A stretch of 64,000 nucleotides of DNA from positions 4,995,001 through 5,059,000 of the forward strand of contig NZ_CP160403.1 in NCBI RefSeq assembly GCF_040782645.1, read 5' to 3'. This DNA is from Streptomyces sp. HUAS ZL42. Lineage in GTDB: Bacteria > Actinomycetota > Actinomycetes > Streptomycetales > Streptomycetaceae. Every line of letters starts with the position of its first letter. The first letter of the stretch is position 1. Shown here in pieces: positions 42,903 to 51,509 of this stretch. The translations under genes and the position numbers were made by a program. Under the pieces are notes generated by a model. It did not search any database. It was not told the origin of the DNA and was given only the letters and a program-made list of their open reading frames with translations.

Positions 42903-43494
42903 CCGGCACAGCCCCGTCCACGAGCAGGTGCTCGACGGTTTCGGCACCGTGAGCATCCGCCCCCTCGACGCCCGCTCCGACGCCGAGGTGGTCCACGGCT
43001 GGGTGAGCGAGGAGCGGGCCGTCTTCTGGGGCATGAACGGCCTCACCAGGGACCAAGTGGCCGAGATCTACGCCCACATGGACACGCTCGACACCCATCA
43101 CGCCTTCCTGGTGCTGAAGGACGGCGAACCGGTCGCTCTTCTGCAGACCTACGAGCCGGAGGCCGACCGGGTCGGCGAGTGCTACGAGATCGAGGTCGGG
43201 GACATCGGCGTCCACCTGCTCCTCGCCCCCGCCGGGCCTCGGGGCGCGCGTCCGGGCTGGACGGCGGCACTGCTGGACGCCCTCGCGTCGTACGTCCTGC
43301 TGGGCCTGGACCGGCGCCGGATCGTGGTCGACCCCGACGTGCGCAACGAGAAGGCGGTCGCCCGCTTCCTCCGGCAGGGCTTCGAGGCCGGCGAGGTCAT
43401 CACCCTGCCGGAGATCGACCTTCCCGACGTGTACCTGCCGGAGAAGAAGGCACAACTGGCATTCCTCAGGCGGGCGGTAGCCTTCCCGGGGTGA
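42895..43494 (+). CDS. GNAT acetyltransferase of the siderophore type (MbtK/IucB/RhbD-like)
   Basis: 199 residues, Acetyltransf_8 family. HGWVSEERAVFWGMNGLTRD, LLQTYEPEADRVGECYEIEV, GDIGVHLLLAP and VVDPDVRNEKAVARFLRQGF, with LPEKKAQLAF at the end, reproduce the conserved blocks of enzymes that acylate the N-hydroxy-lysine amine in hydroxamate siderophores. ATG overlaps the acylase stop by eight bases, so it is co-translated from the iron-box promoter. No N-hydroxylase or NIS synthetase is in the window, so it probably modifies or completes a siderophore made elsewhere. Confidence 0.87.
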   Translation: MSDRHSPVHEQVLDGFGTVSIRPLDARSDAEVVHGWVSEERAVFWGMNGLTRDQVAEIYAHMDTLDTHHAFLVLKDGEPVALLQTYEPEADRVGECYEIEVGDIGVHLLLAPAGPRGARPGWTAALLDALASYVLLGLDRRRIVVDPDVRNEKAVARFLRQGFEAGEVITLPEIDLPDVYLPEKKAQLAFLRRAVAFPG

Positions 43495-43964
43495 CTCCCG
43501 AAGAGCTCATCGCCCTGTACGGCCTGGAGCCGATCCCGCGCGAGGGCGGCCTGTTCCGCCAGACCTGGGCGGGACCCGAGCGCCCGGACGGCCGCCCGGA
43601 GGGCACCGCGATCGTCGCCCTGCTCACCGCCGACGACTTCTCCGCGCTGCACCGCCTGCCCACCGACGAGGTCTGGCACCACTACCTCGGCGACCCGCTG
43701 CGGCTGCTTCTGCTGGCCCCCGACGGCGCCTCCCGGACGGCCGTGCTGGGGCCGGACGTACTCGGCGGCCAGCACGTCCAGTTCACCGTGCCCGCGGGCA
43801 CCTGGATGGGCGCGCGGGTCCTCGACGGCGGCGCGTGGACGTTCTTCGGCTGCACGATGGCGCCGGGGTTCACGTTCGAGGGCTACGAGCACGGGGACGC
43901 GGCGGAGCTCACGGCGCGTTATCCGGAGGAGGCGGACCGGATCGCGGGGCTGTGCCGTCCGTGA
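43491..43964 (+). CDS. Cupin DUF985 protein
   Basis: 157 residues, RmlC-like cupin: LGLEPIP-REGG start, EVWHHYLGDPLRLLLLAPDG with the His metal-site region, and HVQFTVPAGTWMGARVLDGG, CTMAPGFTFEGYE. GTG overlaps the stop of the acetyltransferase gene (GTGA), so it is the third gene of the iron-box operon. DUF985 proteins are often linked to sugar or amine metabolism; the role here is unknown. Confidence 0.85.
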   Translation: MTPEELIALYGLEPIPREGGLFRQTWAGPERPDGRPEGTAIVALLTADDFSALHRLPTDEVWHHYLGDPLRLLLLAPDGASRTAVLGPDVLGGQHVQFTVPAGTWMGARVLDGGAWTFFGCTMAPGFTFEGYEHGDAAELTARYPEEADRIAGLCRP

Positions 43965-44003
43965 CGGTGACCCCGGTGAGCTCCGCCGCGCTTTCGTCCG
44001 TAG

Positions 44004-44030
44004 GTATCCGAGAACGGCGAGTCCGGATAC
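44004..44030. promoter_or_regulatory. Inverted repeat before the copper-protein gene
   Basis: GTATCCG and CGGATAC are exact inverted copies separated by 13 bases, ending 11 bases before the GTG of the CopC-CopD gene. It does not match the CsoR copper-repressor site as known; it may be an operator of another regulator. Confidence 0.4.
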
Positions 44031-44041
44031 GGAGAAGTGAC

Positions 44042-45895
44042 GTGGACGAAGGGCGCGATGGCGGACGAAACGGTCGTACAGGAACCCGGCGGCTTCAAGG
44101 GCTGGTGCTGCTGGGCACCCTGCTGGTCCTGCTCCTCCTCGGCGGCGCGGGACAGGCGTCGGCCCACGCGGCACTCCGCGACAGCGACCCCGCCGACGGA
44201 ACCGTCCTCAAGTCGGCCCCCCGCGCCCTCACCCTCACCTTCACCGAGTCCGTAGGCCTGCTGGACGACTCCTTCCGCATCCTCGACCCGGACAACCGGC
44301 GGGTGAAGACGGGCGAGGCACAGCATCCGTCGGGCCGCTCGGACACCGCGCGGGTCACCCTGCCGGCCAAGCTCGGCACCGGCACCTATGTCGTGGCCTG
44401 GCGGGTGGTGTCGGCCGACAGCCACCCCGTCTCCGGCGCGTTCACCTTCTCGGTCGGCAAGCCCTCCCCGACCCCGGCGGCGGTGCCCACCGGCCCGGCC
44501 GAGGACCCGCTCACCGGCAGCCTCCACGACATCGCCCGCTACGTCGCCTACCTCGCCGCGGCCCTCCTCGTCGGCACCGCCGTGTTCGCCCTCGCCTGCC
44601 GCCCGCCCGACCCCGGCCCGCTCAAGAAGCCGCTGGTGGCGGGCTGGTGGGCACTGCTCGCCTCCACCGTCGTCCTGCTGCTGCTCCGCGCCCCGTACGA
44701 GACCGGGACCGGCCCGGCCACGGCCCTCGACCCGTCCGCGCTGAGCCGCACCCTGACCGGCCGCCCCGGTCTGGCGCTGCTGGCCCGGCTGCTGCTGTTG
44801 CTGCTCACGGCCCTGTTCCTGGTACGTCTGCGGCGGCGGGAGCGTCCCTCCCGGCCGGCCCTGGTCACCGGGGCCGCCCTGGCCGTCGGTCTGGCCCTGA
44901 CCTGGGCGGCCGCCGAGCACGCGTCGGCCGGCATCCAGGTTCCCCTGGCGATGACGGCCTCCGTGCTGCACCTGCTGGCGATGGCGGTGTGGCTGGGCGG
45001 CCTTGCGGCACTGCTCACGACCCTCCACCGCGGCACGCTTCCGGCGCCCGTGATCACCCGCTACTCCCGGCTGGCCTTCGCCTCCGTGACCGTCCTGGTC
45101 GTCACCGGGGTCTACCAGTCGTGGCGCGGGCTCGGCTCCCTCGTCGCGCTGACCGGCACGTCGTACGGCCGCCTCCTGCTCGCCAAGCTGGCCGCGGTGA
45201 CGCTGCTGCTGGCGGTGGCGGCTTGCTCGCGGCGCTGGACGGCGCGGGCGGCGACGGCCGAGACGGAGTCGGTGGTACGGGAGAAGGTGCCGGAGACGGT
45301 GGGCGCGGCGCGGGGGTCCGCGAGTGAGGGGTTGCCGGCGCCGGCGAGTCAGGAGGCGCCGGAGAAGCCGGGGTCGCCCGGTGCCGATCCCGGCACCGCC
45401 TCCGACGCGCACCGTCGTGCCCTGCGCCGCTCCGTGCTGGTCGAAGTGGCCGTCTCCTTCGTGGTGTTGCTGATCACGACGGTGCTCTCCAGCACCCTCC
45501 CGGGCCGTGCGGAGGCCGAGGCGCAGGCGGCGGCCCCGGCCGCCGGACTCCCGGCCACCTCCGTCACCACCGTCCCGTTCGACGTGGGCACGCCGAGCGG
45601 GCGCGGCAAGGTGCAGGTCACCCTGGACTCCGGCCGGGTCGGCGACAGCACTGTCGAGGCCGTGGTCTTCGGCCCCGACGACGGCATCACCACCGTCCCC
45701 GAACTGCGTATCTCCTTCACGCTCCCCAGCCAGAAGCTCGGCCCGATCGACGCCGAGGTGACCGACCGGGGCGGTTACTGGGCCGGCGACGACCTCACCC
45801 TGCCGATCGCCGGAACCTGGGAGATGAAGGTGACGGTCAGGACGTCGGACGTGGACCAGGTGAGCGTGACGCGTCCGGTGCGGATCACCCGCTGA
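44042..45895 (+). CDS. CopC-CopD fusion, copper-resistance protein (YcnJ-like)
   Basis: 617 residues. Signal sequence, then a CopC domain (~40-145) beginning HAALRDSDPADGTVLKSAPR, whose N-terminal His is the copper ligand, and ending SADSHPVSGAFTFSVG. Then CopD with eight predicted membrane helices (~175-500) and a C-terminal periplasmic-type beta domain (~520-617). The fusion is standard in actinobacteria and imports or handles copper at the membrane. GGAG seven bases upstream supports the GTG start. An Ala/Glu-rich insertion (~440-480) interrupts CopD. Confidence 0.9.
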   Translation: MDEGRDGGRNGRTGTRRLQGLVLLGTLLVLLLLGGAGQASAHAALRDSDPADGTVLKSAPRALTLTFTESVGLLDDSFRILDPDNRRVKTGEAQHPSGRSDTARVTLPAKLGTGTYVVAWRVVSADSHPVSGAFTFSVGKPSPTPAAVPTGPAEDPLTGSLHDIARYVAYLAAALLVGTAVFALACRPPDPGPLKKPLVAGWWALLASTVVLLLLRAPYETGTGPATALDPSALSRTLTGRPGLALLARLLLLLLTALFLVRLRRRERPSRPALVTGAALAVGLALTWAAAEHASAGIQVPLAMTASVLHLLAMAVWLGGLAALLTTLHRGTLPAPVITRYSRLAFASVTVLVVTGVYQSWRGLGSLVALTGTSYGRLLLAKLAAVTLLLAVAACSRRWTARAATAETESVVREKVPETVGAARGSASEGLPAPASQEAPEKPGSPGADPGTASDAHRRALRRSVLVEVAVSFVVLLITTVLSSTLPGRAEAEAQAAAPAAGLPATSVTTVPFDVGTPSGRGKVQVTLDSGRVGDSTVEAVVFGPDDGITTVPELRISFTLPSQKLGPIDAEVTDRGGYWAGDDLTLPIAGTWEMKVTVRTSDVDQVSVTRPVRITR

Positions 45896-45919
45896 GCGGC
45901 ATCGCGTACGGCGGCGCCG

Positions 45920-46369
45920 TCAGGACTCCCAGACGGTGAGCCGCTGCAGGGCGGCGGCGGTCCGTACGAATCCCTGATCTCCGAGCAGGGTGCGCAACTC
46001 GGCGTTGAGACGGTCGATCTCGGGCCGGGCGGCCACGAGCGCGGCCTCGCCGTCGCCGGTCAGCTCCAGCACCACCGCCCGGTGCTCGTGCGGATGCGCC
46101 CGCCGGGTGACGAGACCGGCCTTGGTCAGCCGTGCGACCAGCCCGGTGACGGCGGACTCGCCCAGCCCCAGCACCCGGGCGAGCTCCTGCTGTGTGATGC
46201 CCGGCTGGTCGTGCACGGCGAACAGCGCGCCGAGCTGCGCCGCGGTGACCCCGGCGGCGGTCAGGAAGCGGCGGTCCGCGGACATGCGGAGGCGGTGCGC
46301 GGCCTGCTGGAGGAGGAAGTACAGGCGCTGGTCGGGCTCGGGCTCGGGCTCGTGCTCGTGCTGGGGCAT
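45920..46369 (-). CDS. MarR-family regulator
   Basis: 149 residues. Winged helix ~40-115: RFLTAAGVTAAQLGALFAVH, GITQQELARVLGLGESAVTG, RRAHPHEHRAVVLELTGDGE. A His/Glu repeat (QHEHEPEPEPD) lies at the N-terminus. Divergent from the thioesterase gene across a perfect 22-bp palindrome, so it likely represses that gene and itself. The start ATG lacks a good RBS; translation from the upstream ATG at 46477 would read across the operator and is unlikely. Confidence 0.88.
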   Translation of the reverse strand: MPQHEHEPEPEPDQRLYFLLQQAAHRLRMSADRRFLTAAGVTAAQLGALFAVHDQPGITQQELARVLGLGESAVTGLVARLTKAGLVTRRAHPHEHRAVVLELTGDGEAALVAARPEIDRLNAELRTLLGDQGFVRTAAALQRLTVWES

Positions 46370-46418
46370 GGGGCGAATCTTGACAGGTGCGGCGGGTGCG
46401 AGGGATGGTCGGGGGAAC

Positions 46419-46440
46419 TTCACTTCACTAGTGAAGTGAA
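46419..46440. promoter_or_regulatory. 22-bp perfect palindrome, MarR operator
   Basis: The half-site TTCACTTCACT is followed immediately by its exact complement. It lies 49 bases upstream of the MarR start and 14 bases upstream of the thioesterase start, so binding would block both. Confidence 0.8.
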
Positions 46441-46454
46441 AAGGTCGCGGAGAG

Positions 46455-46898
46455 ATGAGGCAAGGCGTGAACGGCATTGCGGACCTGGCGGCCGCGCAGA
46501 AGATCCTGGAGGCCCAGCCCTTCAGCCGGCTGCTCGGCGCCCGACTGACGGCCTTCGGCGCGGGCGAGGTGACGCTGGAGCTGGATGCCCGCGACGACCT
46601 GCGTCAGCAGCACGGATTCCTGCACGGCGGTGTCCTCGCCTACGCGGCGGACAACGCGCTGAGCTTCGCGGCGGGTGCGGCGGTCGGCCCCCGGCTGCTC
46701 GCCGCCGGGCTCACCATCGAGTACCTGCGCCCGGCCGCCGGCACGCTCCTGAGGGCCCACGCCCGGGTCGTCCGCGCCGGTCGCAGCCGCGTGGTGTGCC
46801 GCTGCGACCTGTCGTCCGTCGGCGCCGACGGCGTGGAGACGCTGTGCGCCGTGGCCCAGGGGTCGATCGCCGTGCCCGAGGTGACTCCGGGCTCCTGA
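46455..46898 (+). CDS. PaaI-type hot-dog thioesterase
   Basis: 147 residues, one hot-dog domain: DLRQQHGFLHGGVLAYAADN carries the HGG loop and the catalytic-type Asp, GLTIEYLRPAAG follows. Hydrolyses aryl- or acyl-CoA thioesters; PaaI members clear phenylacetyl-CoA dead ends. Divergently paired with the MarR regulator, so induced by its ligand, perhaps an aromatic acid. A second start, GTG at 46467, with its own GAGGCAAG is possible. Confidence 0.9.
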   Translation: MRQGVNGIADLAAAQKILEAQPFSRLLGARLTAFGAGEVTLELDARDDLRQQHGFLHGGVLAYAADNALSFAAGAAVGPRLLAAGLTIEYLRPAAGTLLRAHARVVRAGRSRVVCRCDLSSVGADGVETLCAVAQGSIAVPEVTPGS

Positions 46899-46911
46899 CG
46901 GCCGGCACCGA

Positions 46912-47604
46912 TCAGGCGGCGGGCTCCAGCTTGACGCAGCAGCGGCCGGGGGCGGGCGCGAGATGTGCCTCCAGCCCGTCCTCGCCCAGCCCGTGCAGCA
47001 TCCCGCGCAGCAAGTGGAGGTTCATGCCGCACACCGTTCGGGTGTGCTCGCGGGCCAGTGCGTGGAAGGGGCAGTTGGCCAGTACGACGGCATCGCCTTC
47101 GTGCCGCGGCTCGAATCCGTACCGCCCCAGCACCTCGAAGACGCCCGCGTCATGCCCTGCACCGACCTGCGCGCCGAGTTCCTCGGCCTTTCGGTGCAGC
47201 ACCTCCCGCACCGGCTCACCGGTCGCGTCGGACTCCTCCACGGCCTGGGCGAGCAGCCGTCCGGCCAGTTCGTAGCGCCGGTCGGGGAGACTGACCGCGA
47301 TCTGCCGCGAGGAGCGCCGGTAGAGCTTGGCCGGTCGGCCCGCGCCCGGCCCGGTGCGGCCGCTGCGGCGCTCGTAGACCACGTCGAGCAGTGCCGCGTC
47401 GGCCAGTCGGTCCAGGTGGAACGCCGCCGTCTGCCGCGCCAGCCCCAGGGCGGCCGCCGCCTCGTCCCGGCTGACCGGGGCCGGCCGGCTCACCACATGG
47501 TCGTACAGCCTCCTGCGGGTCGGCTCGTCGAGGGCGGCGACGGCGGAGACGTCGGCGTCGGGTGCTTCCTTCGGGGCGTCCACGAGCACAAGTGTAAAAC
47601 CCAT
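46912..47604 (-). CDS. ArsR-like HTH regulator with C-terminal cysteine cluster
   Basis: 230 residues. HTH ~20-95: LDEPTRRRLYDHVVSRPAPV, DEAAAALGLARQTAAFHLDR. The C-terminal half ends with NCPFHALAREHTRTVCGMNL and GRCCVKLE: four Cys (Cys at NCPFH, VCGM, CC) that could hold an iron-sulphur cluster or another thiol sensor, as in SufR-like proteins. It is divergent from the DoxX-like membrane gene, and the -35 of that promoter overlaps its own start codon, so it probably controls it. Confidence 0.82.
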   Translation of the reverse strand: MGFTLVLVDAPKEAPDADVSAVAALDEPTRRRLYDHVVSRPAPVSRDEAAAALGLARQTAAFHLDRLADAALLDVVYERRSGRTGPGAGRPAKLYRRSSRQIAVSLPDRRYELAGRLLAQAVEESDATGEPVREVLHRKAEELGAQVGAGHDAGVFEVLGRYGFEPRHEGDAVVLANCPFHALAREHTRTVCGMNLHLLRGMLHGLGEDGLEAHLAPAPGRCCVKLEPAA

Positions 47605-47609
47605 GGCTC

Positions 47610-47638
47610 TTGACTAAAGAACAATCACGCGCTTCTAT
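47610..47638 (+). promoter_or_regulatory. Promoter of the DoxX-like gene with inverted repeat
   Basis: TTGACT (47610-47615) and TTCTAT (47633-47638) have a 17-base spacer. The -10 is also the left arm of TTCTAT/ATAGAA (right arm 47657-47662), a possible site for the neighbouring HTH regulator. Confidence 0.55.
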
Positions 47639-47673
47639 CGTTAATGAGAGTTGTCTATAGAAAGAAGGGCGCC

Positions 47674-48114
47674 ATGTCGTCCGCAACCACCACCCCCACG
47701 CCCGGCACCGGCTCGCGGCGGGCGATTCTCGGCGACCCCGGCTACCAGGCGTTCGTGATCCTGCGCACCGGTTTCACGGTGGCGCCGATCCTGTTCGGGC
47801 TGGACAAGTTCGCCAACCTGCTCGTGGACTGGCCCGGCTACCTCGCGCCGTGGATCGACGACGTCGTGCCGGGCAGCGCCCAGGACGCCATGTACGCCGT
47901 GGGCGTGATCGAGATCGTGGCAGGGCTCGTCGTGGCCCTGGCACCCCGCTTCGGAGGCTGGCTGGTCGCCGCCTGGCTGGGCGGCATCATCGTCAACCTG
48001 CTGAGCATCCCGGACTACTACGACATCGCACTGCGCGACTTCGGCCTGCTTCTCGGCGCGGTCGCACTCGCGCGGCTCGCGGAGCGCTACCGCGGCAAGC
48101 GGCAGCGGTCGTGA
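47674..48114 (+). CDS. DoxX-like small membrane protein
   Basis: 146 residues with four hydrophobic helices (FVILRTGFTVAPILFGLDKF, GVIEIVAGLVVALAP, WLVAAWLGGIIVNLLSI, FGLLLGAVALARL). Start at 47674 follows AAAGAAGG. DoxX-like proteins take part in redox or thiol stress resistance; this one is set opposite a Cys-rich regulator, which fits redox control (inference). Confidence 0.75.
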   Translation: MSSATTTPTPGTGSRRAILGDPGYQAFVILRTGFTVAPILFGLDKFANLLVDWPGYLAPWIDDVVPGSAQDAMYAVGVIEIVAGLVVALAPRFGGWLVAAWLGGIIVNLLSIPDYYDIALRDFGLLLGAVALARLAERYRGKRQRS

Positions 48115-48127
48115 GGACGCATTCCGG

Positions 48128-48409
48128 TCAGCCGAGGAGCCTGCGCTTCTGCTCCTCGAACTCGGCCTCCGTGAGCACGCCCTGTGCTTTGAGTTCGCCC
48201 AGCTGCTTGAGCTGGTCGAGCGTGCTGCCCATGTCGTCGGCCGGCGCTGCGGCCTGCTGAGGCTGCGCGTAGGAGTCGGGCCGGGGTTCCTGGTAGCCCT
48301 GCTGGGCGGCCCATCGTCCCTGCTGGCGGCGCGACACCCGGTTGGAGACCGCCGTCGCCGTTCCCGCGACGACGGCCGTGCGGGCGACTCCGCGAAGAAG
48401 ACCTGGCAT
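48128..48409 (-). CDS. SHOCT-domain small protein
   Basis: 93 residues. N-terminal basic hydrophobic region (GLLRGVARTAVVAGTATAVS), Gln/Pro-rich middle, and a C-terminal SHOCT domain (TLDQLKQLGELKAQGVLTEA, EFEEQKRRLLG). SHOCT domains mediate oligomerisation of small membrane-associated proteins. Convergent with the DoxX-like gene. Confidence 0.85.
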   Translation of the reverse strand: MPGLLRGVARTAVVAGTATAVSNRVSRRQQGRWAAQQGYQEPRPDSYAQPQQAAAPADDMGSTLDQLKQLGELKAQGVLTEAEFEEQKRRLLG

Positions 48410-48456
48410 GGCGATCCCCTTTCCTGTGCGCACACCCCGCCCCTCCATTGCAGCAT

Positions 48457-48482
48457 TTCCCGGATTTCGCTGCATCCGGGAA
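48457..48482. promoter_or_regulatory. Inverted repeat between divergent SHOCT and DUF7144 genes
   Basis: TTCCCGGAT and ATCCGGGAA are exact inverted copies around eight bases; TGCAGC/GCTGCA (48449-48454, 48469-48474) overlaps them. A further perfect hairpin GCCGGGC/GCCCGGC (48556-48574) lies in the leader of the DUF7144 gene. Confidence 0.5.
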
Positions 48483-48602
48483 GGGGTGTGGCCAGGGCGA
48501 ATTCCTGCCGATCTGCCGACTGCGGCTCCTCGTGGCAGGGTGGAAGTGTGTGCCTGCCGGGCATTCCGCCCGGCGGTGAGGCCTAGCACAGAGGAGCCCG
48601 AA

Positions 48603-49034
48603 ATGGCCACGCATGGCACGAGAATGTCGCGTACCGCCGTCGGCGAGGGAATGGCCGTGTCCGGCTGGACGGTATTCGCCGCAATCATGATGATCTTCGG
48701 CGGCGTCATGGCGATATTCGAGGGAATAGCCGCCATCGCCGAGGACGACGTGTTCGTCGCGACCCGCAATTTCACTTTCGAGTGGAGTCTGACGGGGTGG
48801 GGCTGGATGCATCTCATCATCGGCATCGTGGTGGTGCTGGCGGGGTTCGCCCTGTTCACCGGAACGATGTGGGCCCGCGTCATCGGCATCACCATCGCCG
48901 GGCTGTCGATGATCGCCAACTTCGCGTGGCTGCCCTGGTACCCCTTCTGGGCCATCACGCTGATGGTCGTGGACGGCTTCGTCATCTGGGCGCTGGCCGC
49001 CCGAACCGGCCCCGGCGCCGAAACCGCAATGTAG
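48603..49034 (+). CDS. DUF7144-type membrane protein
   Basis: 143 residues with four transmembrane helices: WTVFAAIMMIFGGVMAIFEG, WMHLIIGIVVVLAGFALFTG, VIGITIAGLSMIANFAWLPW and a C-terminal helix. The pattern matches the streptomycete membrane family often placed among stress genes. GAGGAG upstream of the ATG. Function unknown. Confidence 0.82.
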   Translation: MATHGTRMSRTAVGEGMAVSGWTVFAAIMMIFGGVMAIFEGIAAIAEDDVFVATRNFTFEWSLTGWGWMHLIIGIVVVLAGFALFTGTMWARVIGITIAGLSMIANFAWLPWYPFWAITLMVVDGFVIWALAARTGPGAETAM

Positions 49035-49058
49035 CCCACGGAGCCAATCGGGTCGCGG

Positions 49059-49082
49059 GGCGGCACGTGATTGCGTGCCGCC
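49059..49082 (+). terminator. Terminator after the DUF7144 gene
   Basis: Perfect 9-bp stem GGCGGCACG/CGTGCCGCC with a six-base loop, 25 bases after the stop. No U-run. Confidence 0.6.
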
Positions 49083-49160
49083 GGGCCACAGGGATCGGCT
49101 GATGCTTTCTTGGTGGGGCGGATTTCCCCGGTAACGGGTTGCACCCATAGGGAGTCATCA

Positions 49161-50000
<840 letters not shown>

Positions 50001-50045
50001 GCGGATCCGATCCGCCGCCCGTCCCGACGACCAGCGAGGCCCTGC

Positions 50046-51509
50046 GTGACGAACGCGATCGACGTCCTGGCGGCCACACCGCCCCAGCTCCTGCCCGCAC
50101 GCGAACTGATGGCCTTCACCCTGGCCGCGCACATCCTGCTCGTGCCCTTCGGCGTCGCCCTGCCCGCCCTCACCCTGCTCATGCACTACCGCGGGCTGCG
50201 CAAGGGCGACGAGGTCGCGCTGCGCCTCGCGCGCCGCTGGTCGGCGGTGATGGCCGTGCAGTTCGCCATCGGCATCGTGACCGGAACCGTGCTGTCCTTC
50301 GAGTTCGGGCTGCTGTGGCCCGGCATGATGGGGCGCTGGGGAGACGTCTTCGGACTCGCCTTCGGCATCGAGGGGTGGGCCTTCTTCCTGGAGGCGATCC
50401 TCATCGCCATCTATCTGTACGGCTGGCGCACGCTCAGGCCGTGGCCGCACTTCTGGGCCGGCGTTCCGCTGTGCGCGTCCGCGCTGCTCGGGGCGTTCGG
50501 GATCATCGCCGCGAACTCGTGGATGAACACGCCCCGGGGCTTCACCTTCGACTCGTCCGGCGACGTGGCGGGCGTCGATGTCCGGCGGGCGATCTTCACC
50601 CCGATCTTCGGCCCCGAGTACTGGCACTTCCTCGGCGCCGCCTACATGACCGCCGCGTATGTCGTGGCCGGCGTGTACGCGGTCGGCTGGCTGCGCGGCC
50701 GCAGGGACCGCTACCACCGGCTCGGCTTCACCCTCCCCTTCACCGTGGCGGCCGTCCTCACCCCGGTGCAGTTCGTGCTCGGGGACTCCCTGGCCCGCGC
50801 CGTCTTCCACAAGCAGCCGGTGAAGTTCTCCGCCATGGAGATCGTCTGGAAGACCGGCACCCATATGCCGGAGTACCTGTTCGGGCGGCTGAACTCCGAC
50901 GGGAGCATCTCCGGCGGCATCAAGATCCCCCAACTGGACTCGATCCTGGCCGGCTTCAGCCCCGACACCGAGGTGCCCGGACTCACGGCGGTCGCCGCGA
51001 GCGACCGTCCCACGACCACCCAGGCCACCATCGTCCACTGGGCGTTCGACATCATGGTGATCGTCGGGAGCCTGCTGATCCTGCTCGCGCTCTGGTACGG
51101 CTGGTGCCGGCTGCGCCGCGGCGGCCTGCCCAGGTCACCCTGGTTCTTCCGGTGCGCGGCCGTTTCCGGCGCCGCGTGTCTTCTCACCCTCGAATGCGGC
51201 TGGATCACCACGGAGGTGGGCCGCCAACCCTGGATCGTCTACGGGCACATGCGGGTCTCGGAGGCGGTCACCGGCACCCACGCCTACGGGCTGTGGACCA
51301 TGTTCGGCATCGTGGTCGTCGTGTACACGTGCGCCTTCGCCGCGTTCCTGGCGGTCGTACGGAAGATGAGCGCCACGTGGCGGGAGGCGGACTCCGGCGC
51401 GGCCGCCGAAGCCGCCGTGGAGGGGCCGGAGAGCGAGATCCCCTACGGGCCGCGGGCGATGTCCGGCGCCGACGACGGCACCGGGCACGGAAGCGGGGGC
51501 CGCGCATGA
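50046..51509 (+). CDS. cydA: Cytochrome bd-type quinol oxidase subunit I (short Q-loop, CIO type)
   Basis: 487 residues with about nine transmembrane helices. Heme ligands are in place: His29 in TLAAHILLVPFGVAL, His in FGPEYWHFLGAAYMTAAYVV; the quinol loop contains KFSAMEIVWKTGTHMPEYL and GRQPWIVYGHMRVSEAVT, and is short, as in cyanide-insensitive oxidases. Reduces O2 with quinol and low proton yield, useful at low O2 or during stress. GTG start; operon with subunit II (ATGA overlap). Confidence 0.92.
   Translation: MTNAIDVLAATPPQLLPARELMAFTLAAHILLVPFGVALPALTLLMHYRGLRKGDEVALRLARRWSAVMAVQFAIGIVTGTVLSFEFGLLWPGMMGRWGDVFGLAFGIEGWAFFLEAILIAIYLYGWRTLRPWPHFWAGVPLCASALLGAFGIIAANSWMNTPRGFTFDSSGDVAGVDVRRAIFTPIFGPEYWHFLGAAYMTAAYVVAGVYAVGWLRGRRDRYHRLGFTLPFTVAAVLTPVQFVLGDSLARAVFHKQPVKFSAMEIVWKTGTHMPEYLFGRLNSDGSISGGIKIPQLDSILAGFSPDTEVPGLTAVAASDRPTTTQATIVHWAFDIMVIVGSLLILLALWYGWCRLRRGGLPRSPWFFRCAAVSGAACLLTLECGWITTEVGRQPWIVYGHMRVSEAVTGTHAYGLWTMFGIVVVVYTCAFAAFLAVVRKMSATWREADSGAAAEAAVEGPESEIPYGPRAMSGADDGTGHGSGGRA

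Noticed and set aside
44004..44030. CsoR copper-repressor operator
   Set aside because: The repeat does not resemble known CsoR sites (TACCC...GGGTA type); left as an unassigned inverted repeat.
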